From contig JAAYVR010000043.1 in the NCBI GenBank assembly GCA_012517065.1, forward strand, positions 1-64,000: a stretch of 64,000 nucleotides of DNA. The letters are read 5' to 3'. The position numbers and the translations under genes were made by a program. Under the pieces are notes generated by a model, which worked only from the letters and a program-made list of their open reading frames with translations, was not told the DNA's origin and searched no databases. Shown here one piece after another: positions 26,030 to 36,799 of the stretch (position 1 is its first letter; every line of letters starts with the position of its first letter). This stretch comes from Verrucomicrobiota bacterium (GTDB lineage Bacteria; Verrucomicrobiota; Verrucomicrobiia; Limisphaerales; J093).

Positions 26030-26308
26030 ATGTCAGCTAAGGCCGAAATCGCATGGAAAAGTCGTGAAGCCGACGGCACCAGCCGCCAGGTCTATGCCCA
26101 CAGGATTGGTGGTGAGTGGATTTTCTACCAGCGGCAAAAACGGTTTGAACGCTGGCAAAGAATCCAATACCCAAGTCTGGATGACTGGCTTTGCTTGCTC
26201 GACGGCATACAACGTCGTGTCCAGCGCCGACTGCTCCCACCCGAAATTGAAACCCGGGCAAAAAGACGCATCACAGAACTGTTCCCCAACGCTCCCATAG
26301 ACCATTAG
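26030..26308 (+). CDS. Small conserved-looking protein of unknown function (92 aa)
   Basis: This is a 92-aa basic, aromatic-rich protein starting MSAKAEIAWKSREADGTSRQ. It has a pattern of beta strands (VYAHRIGGEWIFYQRQKRFE) followed by an amphipathic helix (SLDDWLCLLDGIQRRVQRR). No domain is recognised. It lies 34 bp after ispF on the same strand and could be cotranscribed with it. The coherent strand-helix layout and clean ATG support a real gene, and the antisense ORF over the same bases is less protein-like. The many Arg/Lys residues would allow nucleic-acid contact, but that is speculation. Confidence 0.6.
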   Translation: MSAKAEIAWKSREADGTSRQVYAHRIGGEWIFYQRQKRFERWQRIQYPSLDDWLCLLDGIQRRVQRRLLPPEIETRAKRRITELFPNAPIDH

Positions 26309-26407
26309 CCCTCACATTTCGCGCGCAATGTAATCTCCAAAGCAGGTGCATTCTTAGAATTCACGAGACATGCCGGGTTCGGGAAAGACGCGCTCGACCA
26401 AAAGCAC

Positions 26408-26477
26408 TAGCCCAAAATCCCGCCGCTTGACCAGACCAAGACACACAGAGTTTCATTGTGGTGATATTTCCGGGCTA
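26408..26477 (+). repeat. Dispersed repeat R1, copy 6 (hairpin A only)
   Basis: The copy reads tagcccaaaatcccgccgct, then gaccagaccaagacacacag, and ends gtgatatttccgggcta. The arms are imperfect. Hairpin B is absent. Both ends again read TAG and CTA. It lies between two small genes and touches neither. Confidence 0.7.
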
Positions 26478-26554
26478 ACACTTGCCAAAGTTAGTCTGCA
26501 ATTTGCTAATAACCAGCCTTGACTAAACTGGCCGTTACTACCAAAGTACGTGCT

Positions 26555-26830
26555 ATGCAAAACCCATTGCTAAACTTAACAGTACAACAACTGGAACGCG
26601 CCTTGCAAATTAGGCAGCAAATCGAATCGTTGCAGTCTGAACTCGACGCTTTGCTGGGTAGCCCGGCCAAAGCCTTGCCTGCCAAAGCTGCTCCAAAACT
26701 AAAAGCGGCTGCTCCTGCCCCCGCGCAAAAGAAGACATGGAAACTTAGCCCAGCGGCAAGAGCCAAGCTGGCGGCGCTCGCCAGAGCGCGCTGGCGCAAA
26801 GCCAAGGCAGAGGGCAAGACCCACCTGTAA
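26555..26830 (+). CDS. Small Ala/Lys-rich protein with coiled-coil and basic tail
   Basis: The 91-aa product starts MQNPLLNLTVQQLERALQIR. An N-terminal amphipathic helix (about 1-35, LERALQIRQQIESLQSELDAL) could form a coiled coil. A Pro/Ala/Lys linker follows (about 38-60), then a basic tail with SPAARAKLAALARARWRKAK. The tail repeats the A-R-A-K pattern seen in histone-H1-like and NUMOD-type DNA-binding tails, so nucleic-acid binding is plausible but unproven. Similar small proteins are frequent in Verrucomicrobiota as far as I recall. The ORF-track start at 26519 is a TTG; the ATG at 26555 is preferred. A strong hairpin follows the stop. Confidence 0.65.
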   Translation: MQNPLLNLTVQQLERALQIRQQIESLQSELDALLGSPAKALPAKAAPKLKAAAPAPAQKKTWKLSPAARAKLAALARARWRKAKAEGKTHL

Positions 26831-26857
26831 AGGTCTCAGTTGTTGGCAGTCCCAAGA

Positions 26858-26913
26858 AAGGCGCGCTGGTCCTTTCAACAAGCGCGGGAAAGGGTCCAGC
26901 GCGCCTTCGTTTT
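26858..26913. terminator. Bidirectional terminator between the small protein gene and glnA
   Basis: Arms aaggcgcgctggtccttt and aaagggtccagcgcgcctt are complementary over about 18 bp with one inserted base. The right arm is followed by cgtttt and the left arm is preceded by a run that reads tttctt on the other strand. The hairpin sits between two convergent genes and can stop transcription from both sides. Confidence 0.65.
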
Positions 26914-26991
26914 CTGCTCGCACACCTGCATCAAGACTCCAGTAAGAGTGCGTCCCAGAGTATTGCAGGTCCCTCTGAGGCGAACCATCGC

Positions 26992-28401
26992 TTAACAATC
27001 ATAGTACATGTGGAATTCCCATGGGTGCGGTCGCAAACGCACTGCGTCGTGTTCCCGCCGCTTGAGTTCAATCCATTGAGCTATCACGTCCGCAGTAAAC
27101 ACATCGCCCCGCAACAGGAATTCGTGGTCTTTTTCAAGACAATCGCACGCTTCGGCAAGGCTGCCGGGCATGCAGGGAACCTGCTTGAGCTCCTCGGGAG
27201 GCAATTCGTAAATGTTCTTGTCCAAAGGCTCGCCTGGCTCGATCCGGTTTTGAATGCCGTCAAGCCCTGCCATTAGCATCGCAGTGCAGGCAAGGTATGG
27301 GTTAGCTGCCGGATCCGGCGGACGGTATTCGAGGCGTTTCGCCTTTGGGCTGGGAGAGTACGTTGGGATTCGAATTGCAGCCGATCGGTTGCGCATGCTG
27401 TACGCGAGATTCACCGGCGCTTCATAGCCAGGCGTAAGGCGCTTGTAGCTGTTGACCGTGGGGTTTGTGAACGCTGCGATCGCGCGCGCGTGCTTCAGAA
27501 TCCCACCAATATAATACAACGCAAGTTCGCTCAGTCCCGCATACTTGGTGCCTGCAAACAACGGCTTGCCTTTCTTCCAAAGCGATTGATGCGTATGCAT
27601 CCCTGAACCGTTGTCACCGAACAATGGCTTGGGCATGAATGTTACCGTCTTCCCGTAGCGCCGCGCCACGTTCTTTACGATGTACTTGTACAGCATCATG
27701 TCATCGCCTATCTCAACAAGGGAATTGAACCGCAGATCGATCTCTGCCTGCCCGGCGGTCGCCACTTCATGATGCTCCTTTTCCACGTGCAACCCACAAT
27801 CGCGCATGACGTTGATCATTTCATTCCTGACATCTGCCAGCGTATCTGCAGGCGGCACAGGGAAATAACCCTCTTTGTGGCGAATCTTGTGACCAAGGTT
27901 CGGCCCTTCCTCACGGCCAGTGTTCCAAATTCCTTCGACTGAATCCAGATAGTAGTAGCTGCTCCGGGCATCGGCTCCATAACGCACATCGTCAAAAATG
28001 AAAAACTCGGCTTCAGGCCCAAAATATGCCGTGTCCGCAATTCCAGTGCTCTTCAGATAAGCTTCAGCCTTTCTGGCAATGTTTCTCGGATCGCGGCTGT
28101 ATGGCTCCCGCGTAATTGGGTCAACTGCATCAGCTACCACACTTAATGTCGGCACTTTGGGAAACGGATCGACGATTGCCGTCCTCGAATCAATCAACAG
28201 AATCATGTCGCTGGCTTCGATGCCCTTCCAACCACGAATCGAAGACCCGTCAAATCCCAAACCCGAGTCGAAAACCTCCTCGTTAAGCTCTGCAATTGGT
28301 ACGCAGAAATGCTGCCATGTCCCGAGCAGGTCACAGAACTTGATGTCAACCAGCTCGATGTTCTTGCTCTTGCAGAATTCCATTACTTCTTTAGGTGTCA
28401 T
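26992..28401 (-). CDS. glnA: Glutamine synthetase, type I
   Basis: GlnA makes glutamine from glutamate, ammonia and ATP. The 469-aa subunit has normal GSI length and motifs: [35 protein letters not shown], the metal and ammonia-site [19 protein letters not shown], and [20 protein letters not shown]. The sequence [16 protein letters not shown] carries the Tyr that is adenylylated by GlnE in GSI-beta enzymes, so covalent regulation is likely. It is the last gene of a minus-strand operon porin-amtB-glnB-glnA, with 55 bp separating it from glnB. Start at ATG 28401 ([20 protein letters not shown]), as in the family. Confidence 0.98.
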   Translation of the reverse strand: MTPKEVMEFCKSKNIELVDIKFCDLLGTWQHFCVPIAELNEEVFDSGLGFDGSSIRGWKGIEASDMILLIDSRTAIVDPFPKVPTLSVVADAVDPITREPYSRDPRNIARKAEAYLKSTGIADTAYFGPEAEFFIFDDVRYGADARSSYYYLDSVEGIWNTGREEGPNLGHKIRHKEGYFPVPPADTLADVRNEMINVMRDCGLHVEKEHHEVATAGQAEIDLRFNSLVEIGDDMMLYKYIVKNVARRYGKTVTFMPKPLFGDNGSGMHTHQSLWKKGKPLFAGTKYAGLSELALYYIGGILKHARAIAAFTNPTVNSYKRLTPGYEAPVNLAYSMRNRSAAIRIPTYSPSPKAKRLEYRPPDPAANPYLACTAMLMAGLDGIQNRIEPGEPLDKNIYELPPEELKQVPCMPGSLAEACDCLEKDHEFLLRGDVFTADVIAQWIELKRREHDAVRLRPHPWEFHMYYDC

Positions 28402-28456
28402 ATTCAGTCCTCTGGTCTCTTATGGTATTTGTTTGATTTCAGGTTTGTTGTTTTCA

Positions 28457-30245
<1,789 letters not shown>

Positions 30246-30264
30246 ATTTTTCTCATAATGTGGG

Positions 30265-31476
30265 TCAGAAAATGTAGCTGGCTCCGAGACCAATCAGAAC
30301 CTGGTCGCGCTTCAACTCTCCATCTTTGTCGAAAACCGCCTCAGAGCAACGGTCGTACCTTATCTCAGGACGAACGTGGAGTTTCCTGAACGGCTTTATG
30401 TTGACGGTCAATGTCGTGCTGGTAAGGGTGGCATTACCAGCAGAGTCGAACCCGGTCCGGCTCGAGCCGTCGTCAATGAAATGATCCGCGCGAAGTGCAA
30501 CCTGGACCTTTTCACTGAAATCGTATGTCGCCCACAATCCCATCCCAATCCACTCTGCTGTACCATCAACCAACGAGGCATTGTCCTCGATTCCATAGTC
30601 GCCTTGCACGTACAAGCCGACTCTTTTGCCAATCTTCTGAGCCAGAATGATCTCTGCGCCTCTTCGCCAGTCCGAGTTGTTGGAATCCTGCTCCGGACCG
30701 CCATAGCCGAGGAGTGCAATCGTGGTGCTGTCATTTAGTGTGACACCAACCTTGCCGCAGTAAGACAAGCTGCGGTTATTGTCATCAACCCTGTCCCAGC
30801 CATTAAAAACAGCTATCGTGGTTTCAATTCTCTCGCTCCACTTATAGCTGGCCGCTCCGCCTAGTTGGGTTGCATTTTCAGCGTACAAGAACTGGTTCCC
30901 TACGCTCCAGTTCGGGTTCTGCGTTTCCTCAATTACTTCGACGCCCATCAGCGTCACCATTTTGCCAACGGCTAACTTCAGCCCTCGGCCAACGGGCGCA
31001 TTGATGTTGATGTACGCCTGCTCAAGGTCAAACGGAGTGTCTGAATCCCCCAAACCCGCAGCATGAATCACCTTGGCATCTTCCCCTGCAATCAGGTCAA
31101 CCCTGAACCCGCCGTCCCACTTGCTTGCGTTGTAGGCCACCGGCTGCTCCAATGCCAGTTTAACCTTGTTCAGGCTGAACTCGTCGTTCTTCCTCACAAA
31201 CGCATTGGCCAACGGCTCTGACTGATTGAAGTTGTGGAAAAACGACGCTGACACAAAACCGCTGACGCTTGTTTGTTGCAAGAATTGCAGCACGCCAGAG
31301 CCCGTCGTAGCACTGTGTTCAGATCCAACGCCAGGTTGTTCAACTGGTTTCCCGGCATCAGTAGAGCTTTCCGCTCCTGCACCTGTTTCTGAACCAAGCA
31401 CCATCAGCCCCGCTGCAACGGCCGTCGCGCGCAGGCCGTACCATCCCGCTGAACATTTCATGCTGAAACTACTCAT
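30265..31476 (-). CDS. Outer-membrane beta-barrel porin-like protein in the nitrogen operon
   Basis: This 403-aa exported protein has a signal peptide (about 1-36) and a Ser/Thr/Glu-rich leader. From about residue 70 on it shows alternating beta strands typical of a 14-16 stranded barrel: SVSGFVSASFFHNFN, LEQAYININAPVGRGLKLAVGK, RIETTIAVFNGWDRVDDNN, KRVGLYVQGDYGIED and LHVRPEIRYDRCSEA. It ends LIGLGASYIF with the C-terminal Phe required for outer-membrane insertion. It resembles the BBP2-type porins often found beside amt genes. It is the first gene of the operon, so it probably lets ammonium or small nitrogen compounds through the outer membrane. ATG 31476 is used; the codon before it is a TTG. 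Confidence 0.85.
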   Translation of the reverse strand: MSSFSMKCSAGWYGLRATAVAAGLMVLGSETGAGAESSTDAGKPVEQPGVGSEHSATTGSGVLQFLQQTSVSGFVSASFFHNFNQSEPLANAFVRKNDEFSLNKVKLALEQPVAYNASKWDGGFRVDLIAGEDAKVIHAAGLGDSDTPFDLEQAYININAPVGRGLKLAVGKMVTLMGVEVIEETQNPNWSVGNQFLYAENATQLGGAASYKWSERIETTIAVFNGWDRVDDNNRSLSYCGKVGVTLNDSTTIALLGYGGPEQDSNNSDWRRGAEIILAQKIGKRVGLYVQGDYGIEDNASLVDGTAEWIGMGLWATYDFSEKVQVALRADHFIDDGSSRTGFDSAGNATLTSTTLTVNIKPFRKLHVRPEIRYDRCSEAVFDKDGELKRDQVLIGLGASYIF

Positions 31477-31785
31477 CAACGGGCAACTCAGTAGGCAGGT
31501 GGCATGCCAAATGTATCAGACCTGACACGGCTTCACTTGTAAAGCCCACGTCCACAACCAGTTCTGCAAATAGAAACCATTCAATCTGGCTCACGGACCG
31601 CAATGCTCGCCCTTGGGCGTCTTACAAAAATGTCGGAACAGGAAGTCCAAAATGACAAACTTGAAGTGATTCGCCGGACCTTGGGGAAAACTCGCCGGGC
31701 ATCGCCGCACCGCATGCATGGCCGCTTGTGCGCATGGGATTTCTGCGCGCTTGAAATTGGATACTGACATCATCATCGTTAGGCC
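31477..31785. promoter_or_regulatory. Divergent intergenic region upstream of the nitrogen operon and the glycosyltransferase
   Basis: About 309 bp must hold the promoter of porin-amtB-glnB-glnA (leftward) and of the glycosyltransferase gene (rightward). On the minus strand tggtttctatttgca (around 31566-31580) resembles a sigma-54 -24/-12 element, but GG and GC are separated by 9 instead of 10 bases, so I do not call it. No clear sigma-70 promoter was fixed by eye. Confidence 0.4.
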
Positions 31786-32904
31786 ATGTCCGTCACCCCA
31801 GCAGGTGCGAGTGCGGAACAGTTTCGGGGCAGTTTGGTGAAGGTTTTGTTCTTCCAACACGCAGCAAATGAATTCATGTCGCAACTGGCGCAAGAGCTAG
31901 GCGCGGCAGGTATCACTGCTGCTCTTGTCTTCTTCTCGGGAACACCTGATTTGGGTCATGACGTCAAACCGACTGCGCAATCGCACTTTCTCCCGATGAA
32001 AAGCCGTCTCAATCCAGCCGCTGTCTTGCGCCTGAGACGTCTGATCGACCGGTTTCGACCCAATATCATCTATTGCAGCACGGCACTGGTGTGCTTTAAC
32101 TCGATAATTGCTCAGCTCCCGAGGAAATCTTCCAAGCTTGTCTTTTACAGAGGCGCTATCAGAAGACCAAACTGGATAAGTCCATCTGACCTCCTGATCT
32201 TTAGAAGTGGTTGGGTTGACGTGTTTCATTGTGCCTGCTCCGCAGTAGCGGACAGCTTGTGCAAGACAGGCGTAACCCGGGATAAGTTATCTGTTTTTCC
32301 CCCTATTGGATACTCGCTCTCGCAATTCGCCACAAAACCATTGCCCCCAAACCTCGAAAAACGAAGCGCGCGCCATCGAATCGGCGCCGTTGCAAATTAC
32401 CGTAAGATCAAGGGCCTGGAGTATCTGGTCGATGCAATGGGATTGTTGACCAGCCGGGGTCTGGATGTGGAGCTCGTCATAGTAGGCGAGGACAAGAGTC
32501 ATACTCTGACTCGATATGTCAGCAAATCACCGGCCGCATCACGCATCTTGCTGGCCGGCCCAGTTGTCCCTGCATGGCCACTAATGAAGACATTCGATTG
32601 CCTCGCCGTGCCCTCAATTAGCGAAGGCCTGAACAAGACCGTAATTGAAGCATTCGCTTGCGACGTCCCGGTCGTCGCAACAAACGTTGGCGGTATCCCT
32701 GACGCCGTCATTCACGGCATGAACGGCCTGCTTGTCCAACCTGGAAACCCCGTTCAACTCGCCCATGCAATTGAAAAGGTCCTCACAGACATGCAGCTCG
32801 CCGCCAAGTTTAAGGTCGAAGGCAAACGCACGTTTCTCGAGAAATACGAGGCTTCAGTTGTCTCCTCAAAATATGTGGAACTCTTTAGGTTGATGACAAC
32901 CTGA
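31786..32904 (+). CDS. Family 4 (GT-B fold) glycosyltransferase
   Basis: This 372-aa cytoplasmic glycosyltransferase probably builds surface glycans. The C-terminal GT4 domain shows VVPAWPLMKTFDCLAVPSIS followed by EGLNKTVIEAFACDVPVVAT, whose E-x7-E pair binds the nucleotide-sugar. NVGGIPDAVIHGMNGLLVQPGNP follows. The N-terminal domain begins VKVLFFQHAANEFMSQLAQ and carries RPNIIYCSTALVCFNSI. Donor and acceptor cannot be told from sequence. The gene stands alone, so no polysaccharide cluster helps. The starting ATG is at 31786; a later start at LVKVLFF would remove 16 residues. Confidence 0.9.
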   Translation: MSVTPAGASAEQFRGSLVKVLFFQHAANEFMSQLAQELGAAGITAALVFFSGTPDLGHDVKPTAQSHFLPMKSRLNPAAVLRLRRLIDRFRPNIIYCSTALVCFNSIIAQLPRKSSKLVFYRGAIRRPNWISPSDLLIFRSGWVDVFHCACSAVADSLCKTGVTRDKLSVFPPIGYSLSQFATKPLPPNLEKRSARHRIGAVANYRKIKGLEYLVDAMGLLTSRGLDVELVIVGEDKSHTLTRYVSKSPAASRILLAGPVVPAWPLMKTFDCLAVPSISEGLNKTVIEAFACDVPVVATNVGGIPDAVIHGMNGLLVQPGNPVQLAHAIEKVLTDMQLAAKFKVEGKRTFLEKYEASVVSSKYVELFRLMTT

Positions 32905-32979
32905 ACGAAATCAAGCAAGTTCCACACCTGCGATTTCCGCTAGACATGTTGCTGGTTCTTCACATCGGGGCCGGCTGTC

Positions 32980-35361
32980 TCACACGCGATTTGCCCCGGG
33001 CCACAGCTTGATTAGATCAATCAGAATCCGCTTTGCTTCTTCCATGTTGGCATCCACAGCGGGTGCCTTGCCTTCCTCCTCTTCCTCATCACCTGCGGTT
33101 GCGGTGGGCGGGGTCTCCTGCTCAGTCTTTCCTTCAACAGTGGACGGAACCTCGTTGGTTGTCCCCACAGCCGGCGGAAGACCCGGCTGATTTACCAGTT
33201 TAAGCGTTATCTCATAGACTTTCTCATTCGATCCTGGCCGCGCCTTGCGCTCTGCATTTCTGGCCTTGGAACGCGCCTCAGCTTCCTCCTTTTCCTTGAT
33301 CCGCTTTTCCTCGTTGAGAGAAACGCTGTTTTCAGCCTGGACTTTCCGATACAATTCTATGTCTTCGCGCACGTAGGCAAACTCGGGGTCTTTTGCCTGG
33401 CGCCCTTCTGACCGCCGCCGCAATTCATCAACTATTGGCGCTATTCTGTTCAGTTTCTCGAACTTTGCTGGCGAAATGGTATCCCATGCCAACGCGTACT
33501 CCTGAGCCGATTCGCCCACATCAAGATAGTTGGCAACCGACGGCAACACGATGTCCGGCGTCACACCCCGCAACTGAGTCGATTCGCCGTTTGCCCGGTA
33601 AAATTTTCTGATCGTGACCTTCAGCGCGCCGGGATTGTAACTGCGCGGAAACCTTGCAAACCTGTTCAATTCATAAATTGTCTGAACAGTCCCTTTCCCG
33701 TGTGTGGATTTGTCGCCGACAATCAAGGCGCGACCGTAATCCTGCAATGCTGCAGCCAGAATCTCCGAAGCCGAAGCACTGAACCGGCTTGTCAGGACGA
33801 TCAGTGGGCCTTCGTAAGAAACGGTAGGATCACGATCGAATTCCACGACTATGTCTCCGTCAGCATCCTTGACCTGCACTATTGGGCCTTCTCGTATGAA
33901 TAGCCCCGTCAACTTGATCGCTTCCTCCAAAGACCCCCCACCGTTCCGCCGCAAATCCAACACTATCCCGCGGACGTTCTCGGCGATCAGTTTCTTCAGC
34001 AGTTGCTGCACATCGGCGGTGGTGCTTTTCGGAGTTGAACGGTCGCTTGCACTGGCCAAATCAGGTTTCTTGGGGCTTCCAATTTCAAAAGTTGCGTAGA
34101 ATGACGGCAAATCAATCACCCCCAACCTGATCGTCTTGCCACCCTCTTCAGGGACATCGATGATTTTCGCCTTGGCCTCTTGGTCCTCGAGCTTGATCTC
34201 GTCCCTGATCAACGTCAGCGTCCTTCGTTCAGAAGGATCTGTGGCGTCTGCGGGAATGATGGTGAGCGTGACCTCTGTCCCTTTCGGCCCGCGAATCAGT
34301 TCCACAATCTTCGTGAGTTTCCAGCCAACGACATCGACCGGGTCGCCGCCTTTTTGTTGAACAGCAATGATTCTGTCGTTCGGTTTGAGCTTTTTGCTTC
34401 TTGCCGCAGGACCGCCGGGTGTCAGGCTCTCAATTTTGCAGTAGTCGTCGTCCATCCGCAGCAATGCCCCTATCCCAAACAGGGAAAGTTTCATGTTGAT
34501 CGCAAAATTCTCCAACTGCGCTTTGCCCATGTAATCCGAGTGCGGATCATACGCTTGGGCCAGCGCCGTCAGGAAAAGCTGCAACACATCTTCGTGATCC
34601 AGCTCGCCCCAGCTCTTGATCAGGCGCTTATAACGGGCACTGAGCGTCTTGAGAATCTCGTCGGATTTCTTCTTGTTAAGTTTTTCCTGCAAATACTCGT
34701 AACGCAGGTGCTGTTGCCACAAGGCTCTGGCTTCCTCAAGATCGGCTGGAAAATCAGCATGTTTCCGGTTGGGGCTGTAAGTCTCGTCGGTCTTGAACTC
34801 GAACTGATTTGTTATCAAAAGCCCGGCAACCAGTGCCACACGCTGGTCAACACGCTCGATAAACCGCGAAAAAATCTCGTTTGCCACCGACGTGTCACCA
34901 ACACGCAGCACCATGTCTGCCAATGAAGACCTGTATTGCTCGAATTCCTTCAAGTCCGTCTTCAGAAAATGCATGTGAAGCGGGTCCAACAGGTCAAAGT
35001 AACGACGGAAAAAGCGGGCTGACATTTCTGCATCGAGCGCCCTCCTCAAATAATGCGAATTTGTCAAAACACGGGCCGTCAAAGCCACAACCATCCCGTC
35101 ATTCGGCCCCGGAGTCAGCGGCTTGACCTGCGAGTACTTCGAGGTAACGGCAGCAAGTTCTTCAACCGGATTCGTGACCGCAACACCCGCACCTTCTGCT
35201 CGAACTTGGTTTGTCGGACTCGAACCAGAGTTGTCCGGAACGGACTCGGCTGTCCGCACCTTCACCAGACAGACCAGTCCAGCCACCAAAGCAACTGCGA
35301 TTCCAGCGCCCACAAGGCGCTTCATCCGTATCACCGATTCCCCATTTCCAATAGCTTTCAT
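32980..35361 (-). CDS. prc: Tail-specific (C-terminal processing) protease, Prc/Tsp type
   Basis: This 793-aa periplasmic serine protease of family S41 degrades or trims proteins from their C-termini. An N-terminal signal anchor (KRLVGAGIAVALVAGLVCLV) is followed by the helical Prc N-domain (YLRRALDAEMSARFFRRYFD and LDPLHMHFLKTDL). A PDZ domain lies at about 235-330 (GIGALLRMDDDYCKIESLTP then GGPAARSKKLKPNDRIIAV). The protease core holds NVRGIVLDLRRNGGGSLEEA and LTSRFSASASEILAAALQDYGRALIVGDKSTHGKGTVQ in consecutive segments, which contain the Ser and Lys of the catalytic dyad. The C-terminus is DUF3340-like with a Glu-rich tail. The start is uncertain: ATG 35361 or ATG 35325 (MKRLVGAGIA). Confidence 0.93.
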   Translation of the reverse strand: MKAIGNGESVIRMKRLVGAGIAVALVAGLVCLVKVRTAESVPDNSGSSPTNQVRAEGAGVAVTNPVEELAAVTSKYSQVKPLTPGPNDGMVVALTARVLTNSHYLRRALDAEMSARFFRRYFDLLDPLHMHFLKTDLKEFEQYRSSLADMVLRVGDTSVANEIFSRFIERVDQRVALVAGLLITNQFEFKTDETYSPNRKHADFPADLEEARALWQQHLRYEYLQEKLNKKKSDEILKTLSARYKRLIKSWGELDHEDVLQLFLTALAQAYDPHSDYMGKAQLENFAINMKLSLFGIGALLRMDDDYCKIESLTPGGPAARSKKLKPNDRIIAVQQKGGDPVDVVGWKLTKIVELIRGPKGTEVTLTIIPADATDPSERRTLTLIRDEIKLEDQEAKAKIIDVPEEGGKTIRLGVIDLPSFYATFEIGSPKKPDLASASDRSTPKSTTADVQQLLKKLIAENVRGIVLDLRRNGGGSLEEAIKLTGLFIREGPIVQVKDADGDIVVEFDRDPTVSYEGPLIVLTSRFSASASEILAAALQDYGRALIVGDKSTHGKGTVQTIYELNRFARFPRSYNPGALKVTIRKFYRANGESTQLRGVTPDIVLPSVANYLDVGESAQEYALAWDTISPAKFEKLNRIAPIVDELRRRSEGRQAKDPEFAYVREDIELYRKVQAENSVSLNEEKRIKEKEEAEARSKARNAERKARPGSNEKVYEITLKLVNQPGLPPAVGTTNEVPSTVEGKTEQETPPTATAGDEEEEEGKAPAVDANMEEAKRILIDLIKLWPGANRV

Positions 35362-35417
35362 CACCGAGCCGTTCGCTTACGACACATCAACATAAACGAA
35401 TCCTGCCGCCGGGCAAC

Positions 35418-36761
35418 TCAGTTTAGCGGCACACCACGCCGAATGTACGTCGGCGTGTCCAAATCCTCCCCCCGGTATAGCGTCGGTTCGCTCCTCGCAA
35501 AACGGCCCTTCGACACAACTTCCAGCGGCAGCATGCCCTGCCTCAGCTTCGCCTGCTTCTGTCGTCTCCTCACCGCTCCAGTGCCCGCTTGCTGTGCCAA
35601 CAACTGCTGAGCCTGCTCGGGCGACAGTTTCGGAGGCGGCGGCACGAATCGCGACGCAGGCCGCACAGTTTCGTTCCCCTCTTTCAGCGTCAACCCATTG
35701 CGCCCGCCTTCAATTGGAAACTCTGAAACCAACGGCGATTCAGCCGAAGCCTGGTCTTTTCCTTCCTCTGCCGCGGCCGGATCGGACGTGCTTCGGCGAG
35801 TCACAATCAACGTCATTGCAAGCCGCCCAGTGCAACTCGGATCAATCGCAGCGCCCATCACAACCTGGCTGTTCTCACAAGCGCGGTTGATCTGTTCCAT
35901 CACATGTTTCACCTCGCGCAAGGTCAGGTCGGGGCCCCCAACCAAACTCGCCAACACAGCTTCAGCCTCCGCCAGCAAATTCCCCCCATCCAAGAACGGA
36001 CTCGAAAACAGCTTCTGCACAACCTCCCGACTGCGGTGCTCACCCGCCGCAGACGCGGAAGCAAACGAGCTCTCCGCCTGCCGCCCCCGTACCACACGAC
36101 ACAAATCCGCAAAATTCACGTTGATCAAACCCTCCTGGGTCACCAAACGCGACAATCCACGCACACCTTCGGCCAAATGATCGTTCGCCACCCTGAACGT
36201 GTCCAGCAGCGTCGTGGTGTCATCAAGCAGCCCCGCAATCTTTTGATTCGGCAGGCATATAACCGCATCGGCAGCACACTTCAATTGTCTCAGCGACTGC
36301 TGCGCCTGTTGACTTCTGCGTTGTCCTTCGAAATCAAACGGCAGCGCCGCAACCCCAACCACAAGCGCTCCACAGTCGCGCGCAGCCCTTGCCAACACGG
36401 GCGCAGCCCCAGACCCGGTTCCCCCGCCAAGGCCCGTCACCAAGATCACCAAATCTTGATCCTTCGCCAGTTCTCGCAATGCTTCGACATCCGCTTCTGC
36501 AGCCGCCCGGCCAACGTCGGGATCACCGCCAGCCCCAAGCCCACGCGTAATGCCTCCGCCGAACAACACCTTCGGTTCAACTGCGCATTGGGCCAGTTGC
36601 CGAGCGTCAGTGTGCGCCACAGCAAAAGTAAGACCCGTTAGCCCGCTCTGGACCATGTGCGCGACCGCCTGCAATCCGGCTCCGCCAAGCCCGACAACGC
36701 GTATGACCGGCGCTCTGCGCACCGGAGGCAGTCCCACTGCAATGTTCTCAGCCTCAGTCAT
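35418..36761 (-). CDS. ftsZ: Cell division protein FtsZ
   Basis: This 447-aa tubulin homologue forms the division ring. The GTP-binding part has IRVVGLGGAGLQAVAHM, the tubulin signature LVTGLGGGTGSGAAPVLARA and ADAVICLPNQKI. The C-terminal peptide DLDTPTYIRRGVPLN is the conserved FtsA/ZipA-binding tail. Two departures are visible. The T7 loop reads GLINVNFADLCRVV, with Asn where most FtsZ have the first catalytic Asp (NVDFAD). The T3-side motif reads AHTDARQL in place of NTDAQAL. The second Asp of the loop is kept. Start: ATG 36761 with a good ribosome site (GGAGAG six bases upstream), not the GTG at 36788. It is the last gene of the dcw cluster. Confidence 0.96.
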   Translation of the reverse strand: MTEAENIAVGLPPVRRAPVIRVVGLGGAGLQAVAHMVQSGLTGLTFAVAHTDARQLAQCAVEPKVLFGGGITRGLGAGGDPDVGRAAAEADVEALRELAKDQDLVILVTGLGGGTGSGAAPVLARAARDCGALVVGVAALPFDFEGQRRSQQAQQSLRQLKCAADAVICLPNQKIAGLLDDTTTLLDTFRVANDHLAEGVRGLSRLVTQEGLINVNFADLCRVVRGRQAESSFASASAAGEHRSREVVQKLFSSPFLDGGNLLAEAEAVLASLVGGPDLTLREVKHVMEQINRACENSQVVMGAAIDPSCTGRLAMTLIVTRRSTSDPAAAEEGKDQASAESPLVSEFPIEGGRNGLTLKEGNETVRPASRFVPPPPKLSPEQAQQLLAQQAGTGAVRRRQKQAKLRQGMLPLEVVSKGRFARSEPTLYRGEDLDTPTYIRRGVPLN

Positions 36762-36799
36762 AGTTAGCTCTCCATGATCCTTATTCACCCATGCGCCGT

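Noticed and set aside
31565-31580. Possible sigma-54 promoter (tggtttctatttgca, minus strand) upstream of the nitrogen operon
   Set aside because: The GG to GC distance is one base too short, and only part of the consensus matches.
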